Below, piece by piece: positions 45,657 through 57,780 of a stretch of 64,000 nt of DNA (position 1 is its first letter; the number at the start of each line of letters is the position of its first letter). The translations under genes were made by a program, and so were the position numbers. The notes beneath the pieces are model-generated. The model had not been told where the DNA came from. It made no database searches and worked only from the letters and a program-made list of their open reading frames with translations. Source of the stretch: Agroathelia rolfsii (Eukaryota > Basidiomycota > Agaricomycetes > Amylocorticiales > Amylocorticiaceae); the NCBI GenBank assembly GCA_018343915.1, contig JABRWF010000008.1:2170001-2234000 (forward strand). Reading direction: 5' to 3'.

Positions 45657-46715
45657 TCAGACAAACGACGCTTTCTTCATCGTATCACGAGTATACCAGC
45701 GGCGTGTAGACTGAGGGTCATCAACGCGACTGGACCAATGACTCGGGTAGCCGAGGGCATATCCTCTGCTTTTTCCTCTCAAACCCTCCGGTGGTCTCCA
45801 GAACGTCGGCTGAAGAATAGGTCGTGCTTTGTACGTGCCACAGTCTCTCTTGGCCTGACTCGGTGTAGAGACCACAAGAACAGGCAGCTTCAGGGGTTTT
45901 GTGGGCAATAATTCAGAGTCATCCAGGGGAGGAAAAGTGTCTACAGGGGGTCTGGCTGATCTGGCTTCTTGGCCGCTCTCTACAACCATGACAGGCGGGT
46001 GAGGTATTGGAACAGGAGTTGATAAATCAACGACTGTTCCGCGACGGTTGGCCTAAGAACAATGAATTGAACCAATCCTTTATTGAGTTTGAAGAGATAT
46101 TATCATAAAGTGAAGTAAACATTACAGGAAGCGTCTTTGTGCTTTCTTGCATGAGCCAGTTAACATCCACAGAAACTGAAGCTGCCCTCTGGGCACGAAC
46201 ATCTGCCTCAGTTTCGGAATCTTCGACTGGTGGTTCGCGGTACCTGGTTGAACAAATTTCTGGGGTCGGCTGGGACTTGCAAATAGGCATAGAAGCTCAC
46301 TGAGGGAAAACAAGGGTGATTGTTTTAGGCTCAAGAATGAGACTTATCGGAGGATGAGCTTTCGAAGTGAGATAAATCGCAGCTAGAGTCAAGCGACTTG
46401 TCTGATAAACTAGGAAAAGCCGAAGCATAGAAAATCTACTTTACGTGACTTGTCATTTGAATTTTCAGCTTCGCCGCTGTCAATCGTTGTGTCTACGGCC
46501 TTTTGCTTCTTCCGAGGTTCAATCGGTACAGAAGATTCACCAAAGTCTAGAGTATCGTAGATACGCTTTCCAAGCAAGGTATGTAATTCATCTTCATCGG
46601 CGACAATAGTTTCATCTTCTTCTAATTGAGGAGTCTCCGTAGCAAATACCTCAGCGCGAGATGTGATTCGATAGTCCTGGTGAGCGAGGTGTGGATTTTT
46701 GAATCGTGTGAACAT
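45657..46715 (-). CDS. Unrecognised protein, disordered with a conserved-looking C-terminus
   Basis: Start at 46715 (MFTRFKNPHLAHQDYRITSR). Exon 1 is acidic and ends in GEAENSNDKSR near 46446. Then come exons reading SQPTPEICSTRYREPPVEDS, DVNWLMQESTKTLP, and a last exon with ANRRGTVVDLSTPVPIPHPP, the Pro-rich RPILQPTFWRPPEGLRGKSR and YALGYPSHWS before the TAA near 45657. Introns are typical (GT at 46125-46130 side, AG at about 46053). There is no signal peptide or membrane helix. The short basic, Pro/Trp-rich C-terminal block looks constrained, but I do not recognise a family. The exon around 46300-46400 is the least certain. Confidence 0.5.
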
Positions 46716-47096
46716 AGTCGAAGTATAGTATTTCTGTGTGAAGTTGATATAATGAAGCTTAAGTGGTTACGGTAGCCTTAACTAGGAAGACAACAGGCAG
46801 CCTGAAGATGTCAATGGTTGCTGGCAATGAGATGGTATTCATGCCAGTGGATCAGGCTTAAATGCAGACATTGTAACCGGTGTAACGCGTTGTGCTTACA
46901 CATGTCACGCACTCGTTGTGGCACTTAAGTCTTGACTAGGACTTGATCGACCCATAAAAGTCAGTCTGATTCATAAAGTTGAACCTGCTACTAGTATAGT
47001 ACCGTATGGCAGGGCTTTGCACTAGAATTATGCACGAATAACACTGACGATTTCATCTACTGCGGAAAGACCATTTTAACACCCGCGTACACCCGG
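46716..47096. other. Divergent intergenic region
   Basis: This is the promoter space for the minus gene at 46715 and the F-box gene at 47097. No gene is seen. Confidence 0.4.
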
Positions 47097-48380
47097 ATGA
47101 GCACCCTCCAAGTAAAACCCATGTCGCAGGTGGCCGTTTCCCTTCCACCCGAGATGATTGGGCGCATCTTTTGGTATCTTGAAACACCTACACTGTGTAG
47201 CTCATATGACTGGGATAATCTGACACATGTGGCACGTCTACGCGACTTAGTATCCTTGTGCAGCTCATGTCGGGCGTTTAGGATTGTCGCCCTTGCCATA
47301 CCCTCCCTATGGACATGCCTCCATCTTCAAAAAAATCAAGTTATGCAAAAATACGACGACGTCTTGGCTCGTATGCTGGATCGATCGGCAGGGCATCATC
47401 TGAGCTTAGCTATCGACCTAGCTACCAATATTGACCTAGATGATGATGAGATTACTGATCTGTTGTCCAAATCAAGAACACAAGATATCTCGGAAATTAG
47501 CATGTCTCGTTGTTTCCAGGCAGTGTCGTCAAGGATAAATATCCTCTACTTGAGATTTGCCTACGAGGATATCCCTTTGATAGAAGATGTCTTCCGTGAG
47601 GCAAATTCGCATTGCCTAAGAGCCCTGGAGGTAAACTGCATTACGGACGTCGAAGCCAAGCATTTTCCTGTCCCGGTGATATTCATGTTTAGATCTTCTC
47701 AACCCATAGATCAGGTGAATTTCTTCAAATGCCTCTTCTTGCCATTTTTATTCTTACTATTTCTCTTTGAGTAGGTCTCACAATTTAACACAGGTGTGCC
47801 GACTCACGACCATAGTCCTGAAGCATCTAAGAATATCCTAAATATACATTGCCTTACTCTGTCCAACTGTGTGCTCATTGCTGGGGCACCAAATTCATTC
47901 GCGATTTCTCGATCGCTCATCTCCTTCACAATTAAAAACATGTTTTGGATTATTTCTATGGCCGGGCTCCACACGAACCTCTTAATCGACTACTACGAAG
48001 GGTCTTTTCGTCGCCTCGAAACATTCTACGTCAGTCAATTGTCACACCTGGCGTGGTATCTCTTCAGTCCATTGCTCATGAATAATGGTTCATCCCTCCG
48101 TCACTTCCACGCCGAAGCAGTATCTCCATTTCATCTCTCTTTTCCACTTCCTACGCCAAAATTTGAAACCATAGAAGTTATGACGCTCCAAGACATAAAT
48201 CCCACTGAGCTCCTGGAGCAGATAACAACTATGGTTAAGCTGCGGCATCTAGACATCCAGAGTCCTCGAGGTGATCCAAGGCGTATCCAGGCTCTGTTTG
48301 ATCGGATGATGTCCCTACCAGAGCTCACCGAACGTATTAAGTACAGGAGGCTTGCTTGGTCGCATACTAGGGTTTTGTAG
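47097..48380 (+). CDS. F-box protein of the basidiomycete-expanded family
   Basis: Exon 1 starts at 47097 and carries an F-box-like segment: VSLPPEMIGRIFWYLETPT, DLVSLCSSCRAFRIVALAIP and SLWTCLHLQK. An intron at CCCATAGATCAG|GTGAAT (near 47713) and an acceptor ACACAG join it to exon 2 (about 47793-48380), which has LHTNLLIDYYEGSFRRLETF and HLAWYLFSPLLMNNGSSLRH, LRR-like repeats, then PTELLEQITTMVKLRHLDIQ. It ends at the stop 48378-48380. Such proteins serve as substrate adaptors for SCF ubiquitin ligases; this family is large and fast-evolving in mushrooms. The target is unknown. Confidence 0.75.
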
Positions 48381-48731
48381 TGAATACGGGTTCGAATAGT
48401 TGCTTTTGAATCCTAGTTTGGATTTTAACACAATTGATGATTCTATGTACAGCGACTTCAAGACGGGTTGGCCACGCCTAGACGAAGAAAAGGGATATAT
48501 AAGACAGTAAACTCTCTCACTGAGTAATATGAAAAAGTGAAGTGTCTGTATCACATTAGTTAGTAGACTCAGATGCGGACATGTCACAATGCCGGTGTGT
48601 GATAGGCGAGACACAGTCGAGACGAGAAATAAATGTATCTTTACCCTCTTTGTATTACTCCTTTTACGACAATAAATGAACTATTTAGCTACGTTACTAA
48701 ATGCCTTTGTAAATAATTAAACCTCCCATTT
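48381..48731. other. Convergent 3' region
   Basis: 3' flanks of the F-box gene and of the methyltransferase. The minus frame 48315-48614 lacks motifs. Confidence 0.4.
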
Positions 48732-49917
48732 CTAACTTCGAGGCTTGCGAACAATCCATTCCCCTAGGCGACTGACGCATCCTTCGTCTGTGATATCACG
48801 GTCCAGTTGTGCCAGAGCCTTCTTTTTTTCTTCATCTGTCGTGATTTTGTGACCTCTTGGAATCTCTAAATCGTTCAGGGAGAGCAATGTCTTGCTGAGG
48901 GTATCGAATAGAGGAGAAGCATTTTCCAAGGCATAATCTCTCGACGACCGGTCGCTCCGGGCGCAACCATAGGGAAGATCAAAATATTTCACGGACACAA
49001 TTTCTAGCTGTGCAAGCTTGAAAATGTCTGGAAGTCGAGCGCAGATTCTTGACATGCACAAATCAAAGATTGATCGAACACAAATCGGGGTAATAATCTC
49101 ACCCCCAAATAAAGCCGTTACGCTCGGCACTGTAGACAAACAAAGAGTTGGCTCTATTCACAACAGACGACTTTGATTGGAGGTAGGCGCTAATATCGCA
49201 GATTTTGTTTTCTGAAATAAGCTGATCGGCGGTTTGCATATCGCAGTTATATTCCATTGAGAGGAAAATGCCGCCCGGTTCTGCATTTGTCGCTCAATCA
49301 TTATAATATCAGAATATATACATATTACTGCGCAAGCTCACTGAGAAGGTCGTAAATGTTCTTTAAAGCCAAATGCCATCCTTCCTCTGTCAAGGCCAAA
49401 CAGAGCAAGCCTGCATGTACCAGATCAAACTGGCCGTGCATCTCTTGCGGAAATGGCTGCGTTACATCCTGGAGGAAGAAATTGATTCCAAGAGAATCTG
49501 TGATTGACTTTGGGGGGAATTTGGCATCCGAGATGTCACACGCAGACAATGTAACACGGTTTGCGACCGCAGGAGACCCGGAAAGACGAGTTGCAATATC
49601 TGGTATGGCAGCTACATCGAAAATCCACGCTCCCGTTCCTGTTGCAACATCCAGAATATTCAGCTTCCCCAGCGAGGAAATGTCCAAAGGCAGATCAAGC
49701 GGATCGGAATGTCCAAAGCCTGCTTTCAAAAGTTGATATTGTATATCTAGTCTATCCAAGATAATGCATCAGTATCGCCCCATGGGCTTGATGAAAAATC
49801 AGGGTAATTATAGTTAACATGATGTCTTACCGAAACCTCCTCAGCCGTTTGACCCAGATAGTATTTCCCAAGTTGAAAATCGCTAGCGCTTATATTTTCT
49901 GTATTGTCTGCTGGCAT
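48732..49917 (-). CDS. SAM-dependent methyltransferase (class I, secondary-metabolism type)
   Basis: The class-I fold is shown by KLNILDVATGTGAWIFDVAA (motif I, GTGxG-like SAM-binding loop) and by FDLVHAGLLCLA (motif IV-like); between them lies VTLSACDISDAKFPPKS, with the acidic residue that usually contacts the ribose of SAM. The next exon reads GGIFLSMEYNCDMQTADQLI and the last carries VRSIFDLCMSRICARLPDIF and FDLPYGCARSDRSSRDYALE before the stop at 48732. The ATG at 49917 (MPADNTENISASDFQLGKYY) is a conservative start: the frame upstream (NYRFLTDDNFPLR) is also protein-like and follows an acceptor at 49976, so an extra 5' exon may exist. Neighbours do not define a cluster. The substrate is unknown. 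Confidence 0.72.
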
Positions 49918-51444
49918 CCTGAGAGGGAAGTTGTCGTCTGTCAGAAATCGATAGTTGGAGATATCCTAGCGATATAATGTTTATGTAGTGAATTTGAAGC
50001 TGTGCATCACCTTCTATCATCGATCAATGCCGATCATCATGATGCATCATTGGCAACTATGATGAATTCATGATGATCATGCCGATGGACTAATGGGTGA
50101 TTCAACACCCATCTTTCCCCTCGGTTGCTGTCTTGCCACTGCCATTGTCAGCTATTATATCACTGGTGACGTATATGTATACATAAGGAAACATGTGAGG
50201 CCCTACAACTACTTTATAGCCCTATATGGTGCTCTGAGCTGATATAGTCTCATTGAACCTCAAGAAAGTCCCGGATGTGCCGGACATTTATATGGAAATT
50301 AGGACCATGATAGAGTTTCTACATCTTTCTGCCGGTGGAAGTTTTCCGGTAAAAACATGTATGTGTACAAACATTGCGGCAAGACACCCCCTTCTATGGC
50401 AAGTGTATCGCCGAATCCAATTACAAGCTTACAAGATTGGGTCTTTCGGCCTTTAGGTGTCAGCGCTCAGCCTCGAATATATTAGACTGGATTACTGTGC
50501 CACGACTATGACGGTGCCGACGAACTTTCTGCAAATAACCGCTACTGTGGCAGCAGCGTGAATCATGAAACTACTTATTCCATGCAGTAATCCGTCCCGG
50601 GAGCTTTTAACTTCAAGCTTCTCCAGTCGAGTCTTGAAATCTATTCAATGCTCGAGATTAATAGGCAAAGCCAAAAGTTGACCCAAGAGCGATGGGATAG
50701 AATATGAATATGCCGATCTTTAGTAGTGATTGGGCTGGAGCAAAATTTAAGAGATAAAAAAGTTGCACAAGGTGCAGTAGAGTGCCTTTGTTTTCTTTTC
50801 TTGACCTACGGATAGAATATATGAAGTGTCAATTCCATCAATGCAGTTGAGGGATTTGAGTGGAGATTTGAGAGAAAAGAGATATTTTTAGTGCGATTTA
50901 AGTTATATATGGCTAACTTACTAAGATCAAGGACTCGAAGAAGTTTGAACTTTGAACTTTGAACAGACTCACGAATCGTCACAATGGCGTAATTGGCTTT
51001 ACTAGTAGCTCCCCAGAAAACCGAGTTACGACCGTGACGAAAGTGTGACCTCGTTCACATGACGCACTGCTGGGTTTCCATATATGACAATTCAGGTGAC
51101 CCCGACAAATCTTTCAACTTCATACCATTGTAGACTACCGACCGAAATCTTGAAGTTAGCAAGCAAATACTCTCATAGCTCAAATCAACGATGTATTTCC
51201 TTAAAAAAAGCTGATTTGTCGCCTGGGAACTGTTCCGATGACTGTGATAGAAGGTGACACACGTTAAGGGGCTGACTCCGATCCCGACTCAACAAGAACA
51301 CTGAGTGGGCACAGTGGGACCCGAGCGACCTTAGTTGTCATTGTATGCAACTCAGAGGGGAAGAATTTTGTGGAGAGATCCGTGCTATTTAAATTAGAAT
51401 ACCCTTCACATCTAGTCCCAGTGAATCCTTCAAGCCAGGAGACC
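49918..51444. other. Intergenic region on the left flank of the palindrome
   Basis: Contains three direct copies of the heptamer gaacttt near 50943-50963 and an AT-rich tract. No supported gene; the plus frame 50253-50456 has no motif. Confidence 0.4.
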
Positions 51445-51576
51445 AATGATGGGTTCCACAATCCATGCCTCCATACATCCATGCAGTACTGTCAGCCTCT
51501 CCTCCTAGCTAATATATATCCCAGCACACTCTCCCTCCTCTCCAAGTAGACTTGAACCGCATCCATCATCATCATC

Positions 51577-54155
51577 ATGTTGGCGCTGGTTACATTCCTC
51601 AGGTCTATCTGCTTCGCTGCTCAAGCCATCTCCGCTTCCATTGCCCCTCTAGCAGCTACCGTCCAGTTCCCAGATCTCTATCCTGCTTACATGCCATCCC
51701 CGCTTATGTCAACGTCTGCTCCCTTTGAGACGGTGACGGTTATCGTCTTGTCCACTGCGGCTGATGACACCCTGGTTGAGGATCTCTCGGTCGACGCTGT
51801 GAACCGACAAGAGATCGTCCTTGTCTCTGGAGAATACAAGGTGAGAAACATGGTTATTTCGCACTAGAAGCACCTTTTTTTTTAAAAAAAAAAAACGAAA
51901 TTTCAAAAGTCCAAGATGCCCAAGAACATACGCATTCGCCGACTTGGTTCGGAGGCTGACACATTCAAGCGCCGTCAGTCCGCTGCCATGTTCGAGTCGG
52001 CACTGAGCAAAGCATGCACCATTCTTGGCAAGCGTGGGGGTCCTTCGTCTTCGTATGCCGACAAATCCAAAGTCGACAAGGAGAACCTCTATGCAAGGCT
52101 CACACAACCAGGAGGCATCTTGGGACGGAGTTCTGGCAAAGTCACTGAGCTATCCCCTCTTGGAGTAAACGTTACCAGTGCGTGCTGAAGAGCCTTTCCA
52201 CTTTATGTATTCTATATGCTAATACACACTTTAGATCGCACCAGTAAACACGGACCAATGGAAAACAAGTTAAAAGCGATAAAGTCAGTCATTACTCTAT
52301 TTTCCTCCGCCTAGAACATAAGTCTCACAATTTCACACAGAGAAAGAGAAATTCGGCAGAACAGGGTCTCAAAGCATCAAGTATACGCTCACTCTGGATC
52401 CGTTGACTTGTCGGACGTGGCTGGCATGAAAAAGCGCTACGGACTGGCGATGCGTCAATGGGGCGCCTACAATAACTCGAAAAACACCACACCGAGCACT
52501 ACTTCCGTGACTGCTGCCACCGATTCTTACAGATCTCCTCGCGTTCAACTGCATCTCCCCAGTGAGAGTGAGATGCCGATGAAAATGAGAGATAATGTCA
52601 ACGGCGTGGATGGGATGCAAGATAGACAGGTGATACACAGTATACTCTTTCGCATTGTTCTAACTAGCTGATGACCATACTCTAGAAGAACGGAAATATC
52701 TCTTGTATGGCCGGTGCGCGCCGTCGTGAGGCTCTCATGACCCTCCGTCCTTTTGCGAGTTCGGTCAATGACTCACCAACGTTCACTCGTTTTTCAACTA
52801 CTGCCGCTACATCAAGGATAGCACGTAGCACTTTTGAGATGAGTTTGTCTTGCATTCCCGAGTCTGCATCGACGGAAGAACATACAAAGGACCATGACGA
52901 GGCAGAACTGGGCCAGGTAGTACTACTTACGGTCTCTCGACATCCTTTTCATCGCTGACACACCATACTATCCACAGATGCTTGAAAGAAACCTCAGCTC
53001 TTCCTGTTCCCACTGGGACCTTCGTTCCCTCATGGAAGCACCAACGGAAGCACACAACAAGAACCTCGACAAGGAGGGATTGGGACAGGTAATACTGACA
53101 CCTCACCTTCTCAATTTCGATTGTTGACATCCATCTCCTTCCCAATGAAGCGCGAGAGTTTCCTCAGCTCTTCTCAGGCATCCTGCGACCTGAGCTCTCT
53201 CGTTGATGCACCAATGGAAGAAAGTGCCGATGATCCTCACAAGAGGATGGGACAGGTAGTGATCACAATCTTCTTCCGTGGTCGCGATTGCTAACGTCTT
53301 TCTCTCGCATTGAAGTGCGAGGATGTTCTCATCTCCTCTCAAGCGCACTGGGACCTGAGTCTCCTCCTCGAGACGCCAATGGAAGCACCTGCCGATGATG
53401 CTAATGAGGTGGGGTTGGGACAGGTAATTCTGACAGTTTTCGTATGTAATTCCAATCACTGATGTCGACCTTCCTCACATTAAAGCGCGAGAGTGTCCTC
53501 AGCTCCTCCCAGGCACATTGCGACCCGAGTTCTCTCATTGACTCGCCAACGGAAGCATACACTACGGATCTTGACGAGGCAGTGCCGGGGCAGGTAATGC
53601 TAACGGTCTTCTTCCTATATGATTTCGATCGCTGACATTTACCCCCTTCACTTAGAAGTATGAGGACTCTAGTTCTTGTAAGACGCACCTGCATGTTTCT
53701 GTATACAGAAGCAAGCAGGTGCCGACGGAAGGATTTGCCAAAGATCTCGACCAAGCCGAGCTAGGCTGTGAACGTACCTCAGCGGATCACTACACTCCAT
53801 CTGATAACGCCCTCCTGCGTTTTGTCAAGCGAGTAGCATCAACCGATCCATCATTACTCTGTCGATATGTCTTTGCGGTCATCAAGTCCCTGTTTGCTTC
53901 CAGATGGATGCCATGGAGTTGGAGCCCTGGTAAGACCACGATTTCGATATTCAATGGACATTAACTTACAAGCTGCTTGTAGTCATATTTGTGGCCACGA
54001 ATACTGGCAGCGGCATCGACTCCGCAGAACACTTGCCGAGCGCTATGAAAAGTCAGCATGTCGAACAGGAGGGAGTCAGACAGACTGGCCATCTGGATGA
54101 CGCCCGACTGGACGACATGGCGGAAAGAGGGATGTTGGACACGCTGATGGCCTAG
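51577..54155 (+). CDS. Unrecognised 659-residue protein with tandemly duplicated exons, left copy
   Basis: Eleven exons are read: 51577-51840, 51910-52177, 52235-52283, 52341-52629, 52686-52916, 52978-53088, 53151-53255, 53316-53423, 53486-53593, 53656-53929 and 53983-54155. All junctions are GT-AG and the sum is 1980 nt, giving a closed frame of 659 residues. The N-terminus is hydrophobic (MLALVTFLRSICFAAQAISA), perhaps a signal peptide. A basic middle (NIRIRRLGSEADTFKRRQSA) follows. Exons 6-9 are tandem duplicates of 105-111 nt, each in phase 0, encoding SSSQAxxDLSSLxxxPxE-type units ending in Gly-Gln. The C-terminus (LDDARLDDMAERGMLDTLMA) is acidic. I recognise no family. The identical gene lies on the opposite arm. 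Confidence 0.7.
52978..53655 (+). repeat. Tandem exon-intron duplication, left copy
   Basis: Four exon-plus-intron units of about 165-173 bp (exons 111, 105, 108 and 108 nt; introns 62, 60, 62 and 62 nt). The introns themselves are similar (GTAATxCTGAC near the donor, TGACATxxACC in the middle), so whole exon-intron units were duplicated. All exons begin and end in phase 0. Flanking exons at 52686-52916 and 53656 carry diverged versions of the same unit. Confidence 0.85.
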
Positions 54156-54552
54156 GCGGTGTACTCCATGCCTCCGTACGCATTGACTGTTTTGCGCGAT
54201 GAAGCACATGAAAAGAATTACCCCAAGATGATTATAATAGCCGATCGTCAATTATAGCGATGATTAAATAATAGGTGCTATATGTATTTCCTTTCTTTCT
54301 CTTGTTTCTCGTTTCTTGTCTCTTGTTTCTTTTTTTTTTCTTGCCGATGAATTTATTCTCCCATGGTATATTCTTGTTTCCTCCGCATTCTACACTTTAC
54401 CTATAAACCTAATTTTCTATTAGTATAGTTATAAGTCATTGTATCGTTTAGCTTTACCACCGCATATATACCTATGATACGTAGAATACCATCACTCTAA
54501 AACGTTCAGGGTACGAATAGTATGTAGCTTATATCTCTGTTCTACTAGCAGG

Positions 54553-54804
54553 TTTATTACTCAGTTGTAACTCTCGATATTTAGCAATGTAGAGTTATTG
54601 CCGGTTGCACTGGATTTCGAGCGTTGATATTTGAGGAGATCTCCAATAGGCAGCCTTATAAATGCTGAGTACAGCGAGTACTAGGATTTGTCTGTCTAAA
54701 AAAAAAAATCAAAATGTACATGATCAATGTACTATCTTCAATTGGGAAAGTGCACTTTTGCTACATAGTTATCTCGAAGGTAAGAGTTACGACTAGGCAG
54801 TAAA
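54553..54804. other. Spacer of the palindrome
   Basis: About 250 bp not shared between the arms, except for an imperfect inverted match over its outer 25 bases. It includes an A run (54698-54708). It has no coding potential. Confidence 0.75.
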
Positions 54805-55201
54805 CCTGCTAGTAGAACAGAGATATAAGCTACATACTATTCGTACCCTGAACGTTTTAGAGTGATGGTATTCTACGTATCATAGGTATATATGCGGTGG
54901 TAAAGCTAAACGATACAATGACTTATAACTATACTAATAGAAAATTAGGTTTATAGGTAAAGTGTAGAATGCGGAGGAAACAAGAATATACCATGGGAGA
55001 ATAAATTCATCGGCAAGAAAAAAAAAAGAAACAAGAGACAAGAAACGAGAAACAAGAGAAAGAAAGGAAATACATATAGCACCTATTATTTAATCATCGC
55101 TATAATTGACGATCGGCTATTATAATCATCTTGGGGTAATTCTTTTCATGTGCTTCATCGCGCAAAACAGTCAATGCGTACGGAGGCATGGAGTACACCG
55201 C

Positions 55202-57780
55202 CTAGGCCATCAGCGTGTCCAACATCCCTCTTTCCGCCATGTCGTCCAGTCGGGCGTCATCCAGATGGCCAGTCTGTCTGACTCCCTCCTGTTCGACATG
55301 CTGACTTTTCATAGCGCTCGGCAAGTGTTCTGCGGAGTCGATGCCGCTGCCAGTATTCGTGGCCACAAATATGACTACAAGCAGCTTGTAAGTTAATGTC
55401 CATTGAATATCGAAATCGTGGTCTTACCAGGGCTCCAACTCCATGGCATCCATCTGGAAGCAAACAGGGACTTGATGACCGCAAAGACATATCGACAGAG
55501 TAATGATGGATCGGTTGATGCTACTCGCTTGACAAAACGCAGGAGGGCGTTATCAGATGGAGTGTAGTGATCCGCTGAGGTACGTTCACAGCCTAGCTCG
55601 GCTTGGTCGAGATCTTTGGCAAATCCTTCCGTCGGCACCTGCTTGCTTCTGTATACAGAAACATGCAGGTGCGTCTTACAAGAACTAGAGTCCTCATACT
55701 TCTAAGTGAAGGGGGTAAATGTCAGCGATCGAAATCATATAGGAAGAAGACCGTTAGCATTACCTGCCCCGGCACTGCCTCGTCAAGATCCGTAGTGTAT
55801 GCTTCCGTTGGCGAGTCAATGAGAGAACTCGGGTCGCAATGTGCCTGGGAGGAGCTGAGGACACTCTCGCGCTTTAATGTGAGGAAGGTCGACATCAGTG
55901 ATTGGAATTACATACGAAAACTGTCAGAATTACCTGTCCCAACCCCACCTCATTAGCATCATCGGCAGGTGCTTCCATTGGCGTCTCGAGGAGGAGACTC
56001 AGGTCCCAGTGCGCTTGAGAGGAGATGAGAACATCCTCGCACTTCAATGCGAGAGAAAGACGTTAGCAATCGCGACCACGGAAGAAGATTGTGATCACTA
56101 CCTGTCCCATCCTCTTGTGAGGATCATCGGCACTTTCTTCCATTGGTGCATCAACGAGAGAGCTCAGGTCGCAGGATGCCTGAGAAGAGCTGAGGAAACT
56201 CTCGCGCTTCATTGGGAAGGAGATGGATGTCAACAATCGAAATTGAGAAGGTGAGGTGTCAGTATTACCTGTCCCAATCCCTCCTTGTCGAGGTTCTTGT
56301 TGTGTGCTTCCGTTGGTGCTTCCATGAGGGAACGAAGGTCCCAGTGGGAACAGGAAGAGCTGAGGTTTCTTTCAAGCATCTGTGGATAGTATGGTGTGTC
56401 AGCGATGAAAAGGATGTCGAGAGACCGTAAGTAGTACTACCTGGCCCAGTTCTGCCTCGTCATGGTCCTTTGTATGTTCTTCCGTCGATGCAGACTCGGG
56501 AATGCAAGACAAACTCATCTCAAAAGTGCTACGTGCTATCCTTGATGTAGCGGCAGTAGTTGAAAAACGAGTGAACGTTGGTGAGTCATTGACCGAACTC
56601 GCAAAAGGACGGAGGGTCATGAGAGCCTCACGACGGCGCGCACCGGCCATACAAGAGATATTTCCGTTCTTCTAGAGTATGGTCATCAGCTAGTTAGAAC
56701 AATGCGAAAGAGTATACTGTGTATCACCTGTCTATCTTGCATCCCATCCACGCCGTTGACATTATCTCTCATTTTCATCGGCATCTCACTCTCACTGGGG
56801 AGATGCAGTTGAACGCGAGGAGATCTGTAAGAATCGGTGGCAGCAGTCACGGAAGTAGTGCTCGGTGTGGTGTTTTTCGAGTTATTGTAGGCGCCCCATT
56901 GACGCATCGCCAGTCCGTAGCGCTTTTTCATGCCAGCCACGTCCGACAAGTCAACGGATCCAGAGTGAGCGTATACTTGATGCTTTGAGACCCTGTTCTG
57001 CCGAATTTCTCTTTCTCTGTGTGAAATTGTGAGACTTATGTTCTAGGCGGAGGAAAATAGAGTAATGACTGACTTTATCGCTTTTAACTTGTTTTCCATT
57101 GGTCCGTGTTTACTGGTGCGATCTAAAGTGTGTATTAGCATATAGAATACATAAAGTGGAAAGGCTCTTCAGCACGCACTGGTAACGTTTACTCCAAGAG
57201 GGGATAGCTCAGTGACTTTGCCAGAACTCCGTCCCAAGATGCCTCCTGGTTGTGTGAGCCTTGCATAGAGGTTCTCCTTGTCGACTTTGGATTTGTCGGC
57301 ATACGAAGACGAAGGACCCCCACGCTTGCCAAGAATGGTGCATGCTTTGCTCAGTGCCGACTCGAACATGGCAGCGGACTGACGGCGCTTGAATGTGTCA
57401 GCCTCCGAACCAAGTCGGCGAATGCGTATGTTCTTGGGCATCTTGGACTTTTGAAATTTCGTTTTTTTTTTTTAAAAAAAAAGGTGCTTCTAGTGCGAAA
57501 TAACCATGTTTCTCACCTTGTATTCTCCAGAGACAAGGACGATCTCTTGTCGGTTCACAGCGTCGACCGAGAGATCCTCAACCAGGGTGTCATCAGCCGC
57601 AGTGGACAAGACGATAACCGTCACCGTCTCAAAGGGAGCAGACGTTGACATAAGCGGGGATGGCATGTAAGCAGGATAGAGATCTGGGAACTGGACGGTA
57701 GCTGCTAGAGGGGCAATGGAAGCGGAGATGGCTTGAGCAGCGAAGCAGATAGACCTGAGGAATGTAGCCAACGCCAACAT
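55202..57780 (-). CDS. Unrecognised 659-residue protein with tandemly duplicated exons, right copy
   Basis: This is the reverse-complement copy of the gene at 51577-54155, with the same exon structure and an open frame. The only amino-acid difference I found is Val-5 to Ala (MLALV to MLALA), together with a silent T in the preceding Leu codon. Splice sites, the poly-T/poly-A tract in intron 1 and the stop (TAG) are the same. The two genes converge, their 3' ends facing each other across the spacer, so read-through from both would yield a self-complementary transcript. No family recognised. Confidence 0.7.
55702..56379 (-). repeat. Tandem exon-intron duplication, right copy
   Basis: Mirror of 52978-53655: four exon-intron units of 165-173 bp in phase 0, same order, same sequence where compared. 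Confidence 0.85.

Larger units (their letters stand above)
51445..54552 (+). repeat. Left arm of a 3.1-kb inverted repeat
   Basis: Every base from about 51700 to 54552 that I compared matches the reverse complement of the right arm, with positions summing to 109357. The left edge is at 51445 (AATGATGGG), after which the flanks differ completely. Differences found near the outer edge: one extra T in the left arm, AGCT against GGCC near 51507, CTGGTT against TTGGCT at 51583-51588, and four against six ATC units before the start codon. Inner edge: identity stops after CTAGCAGG at 54552, with a fading, transition-rich match for about 25 bases more. Confidence 0.92.

Noticed and set aside
51709..52107. 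132-codon minus frame inside the palindrome (and its mirror at 57250-57648)
   Set aside because: Antisense to exons 1-2 of the palindrome gene; a shadow of the real gene.
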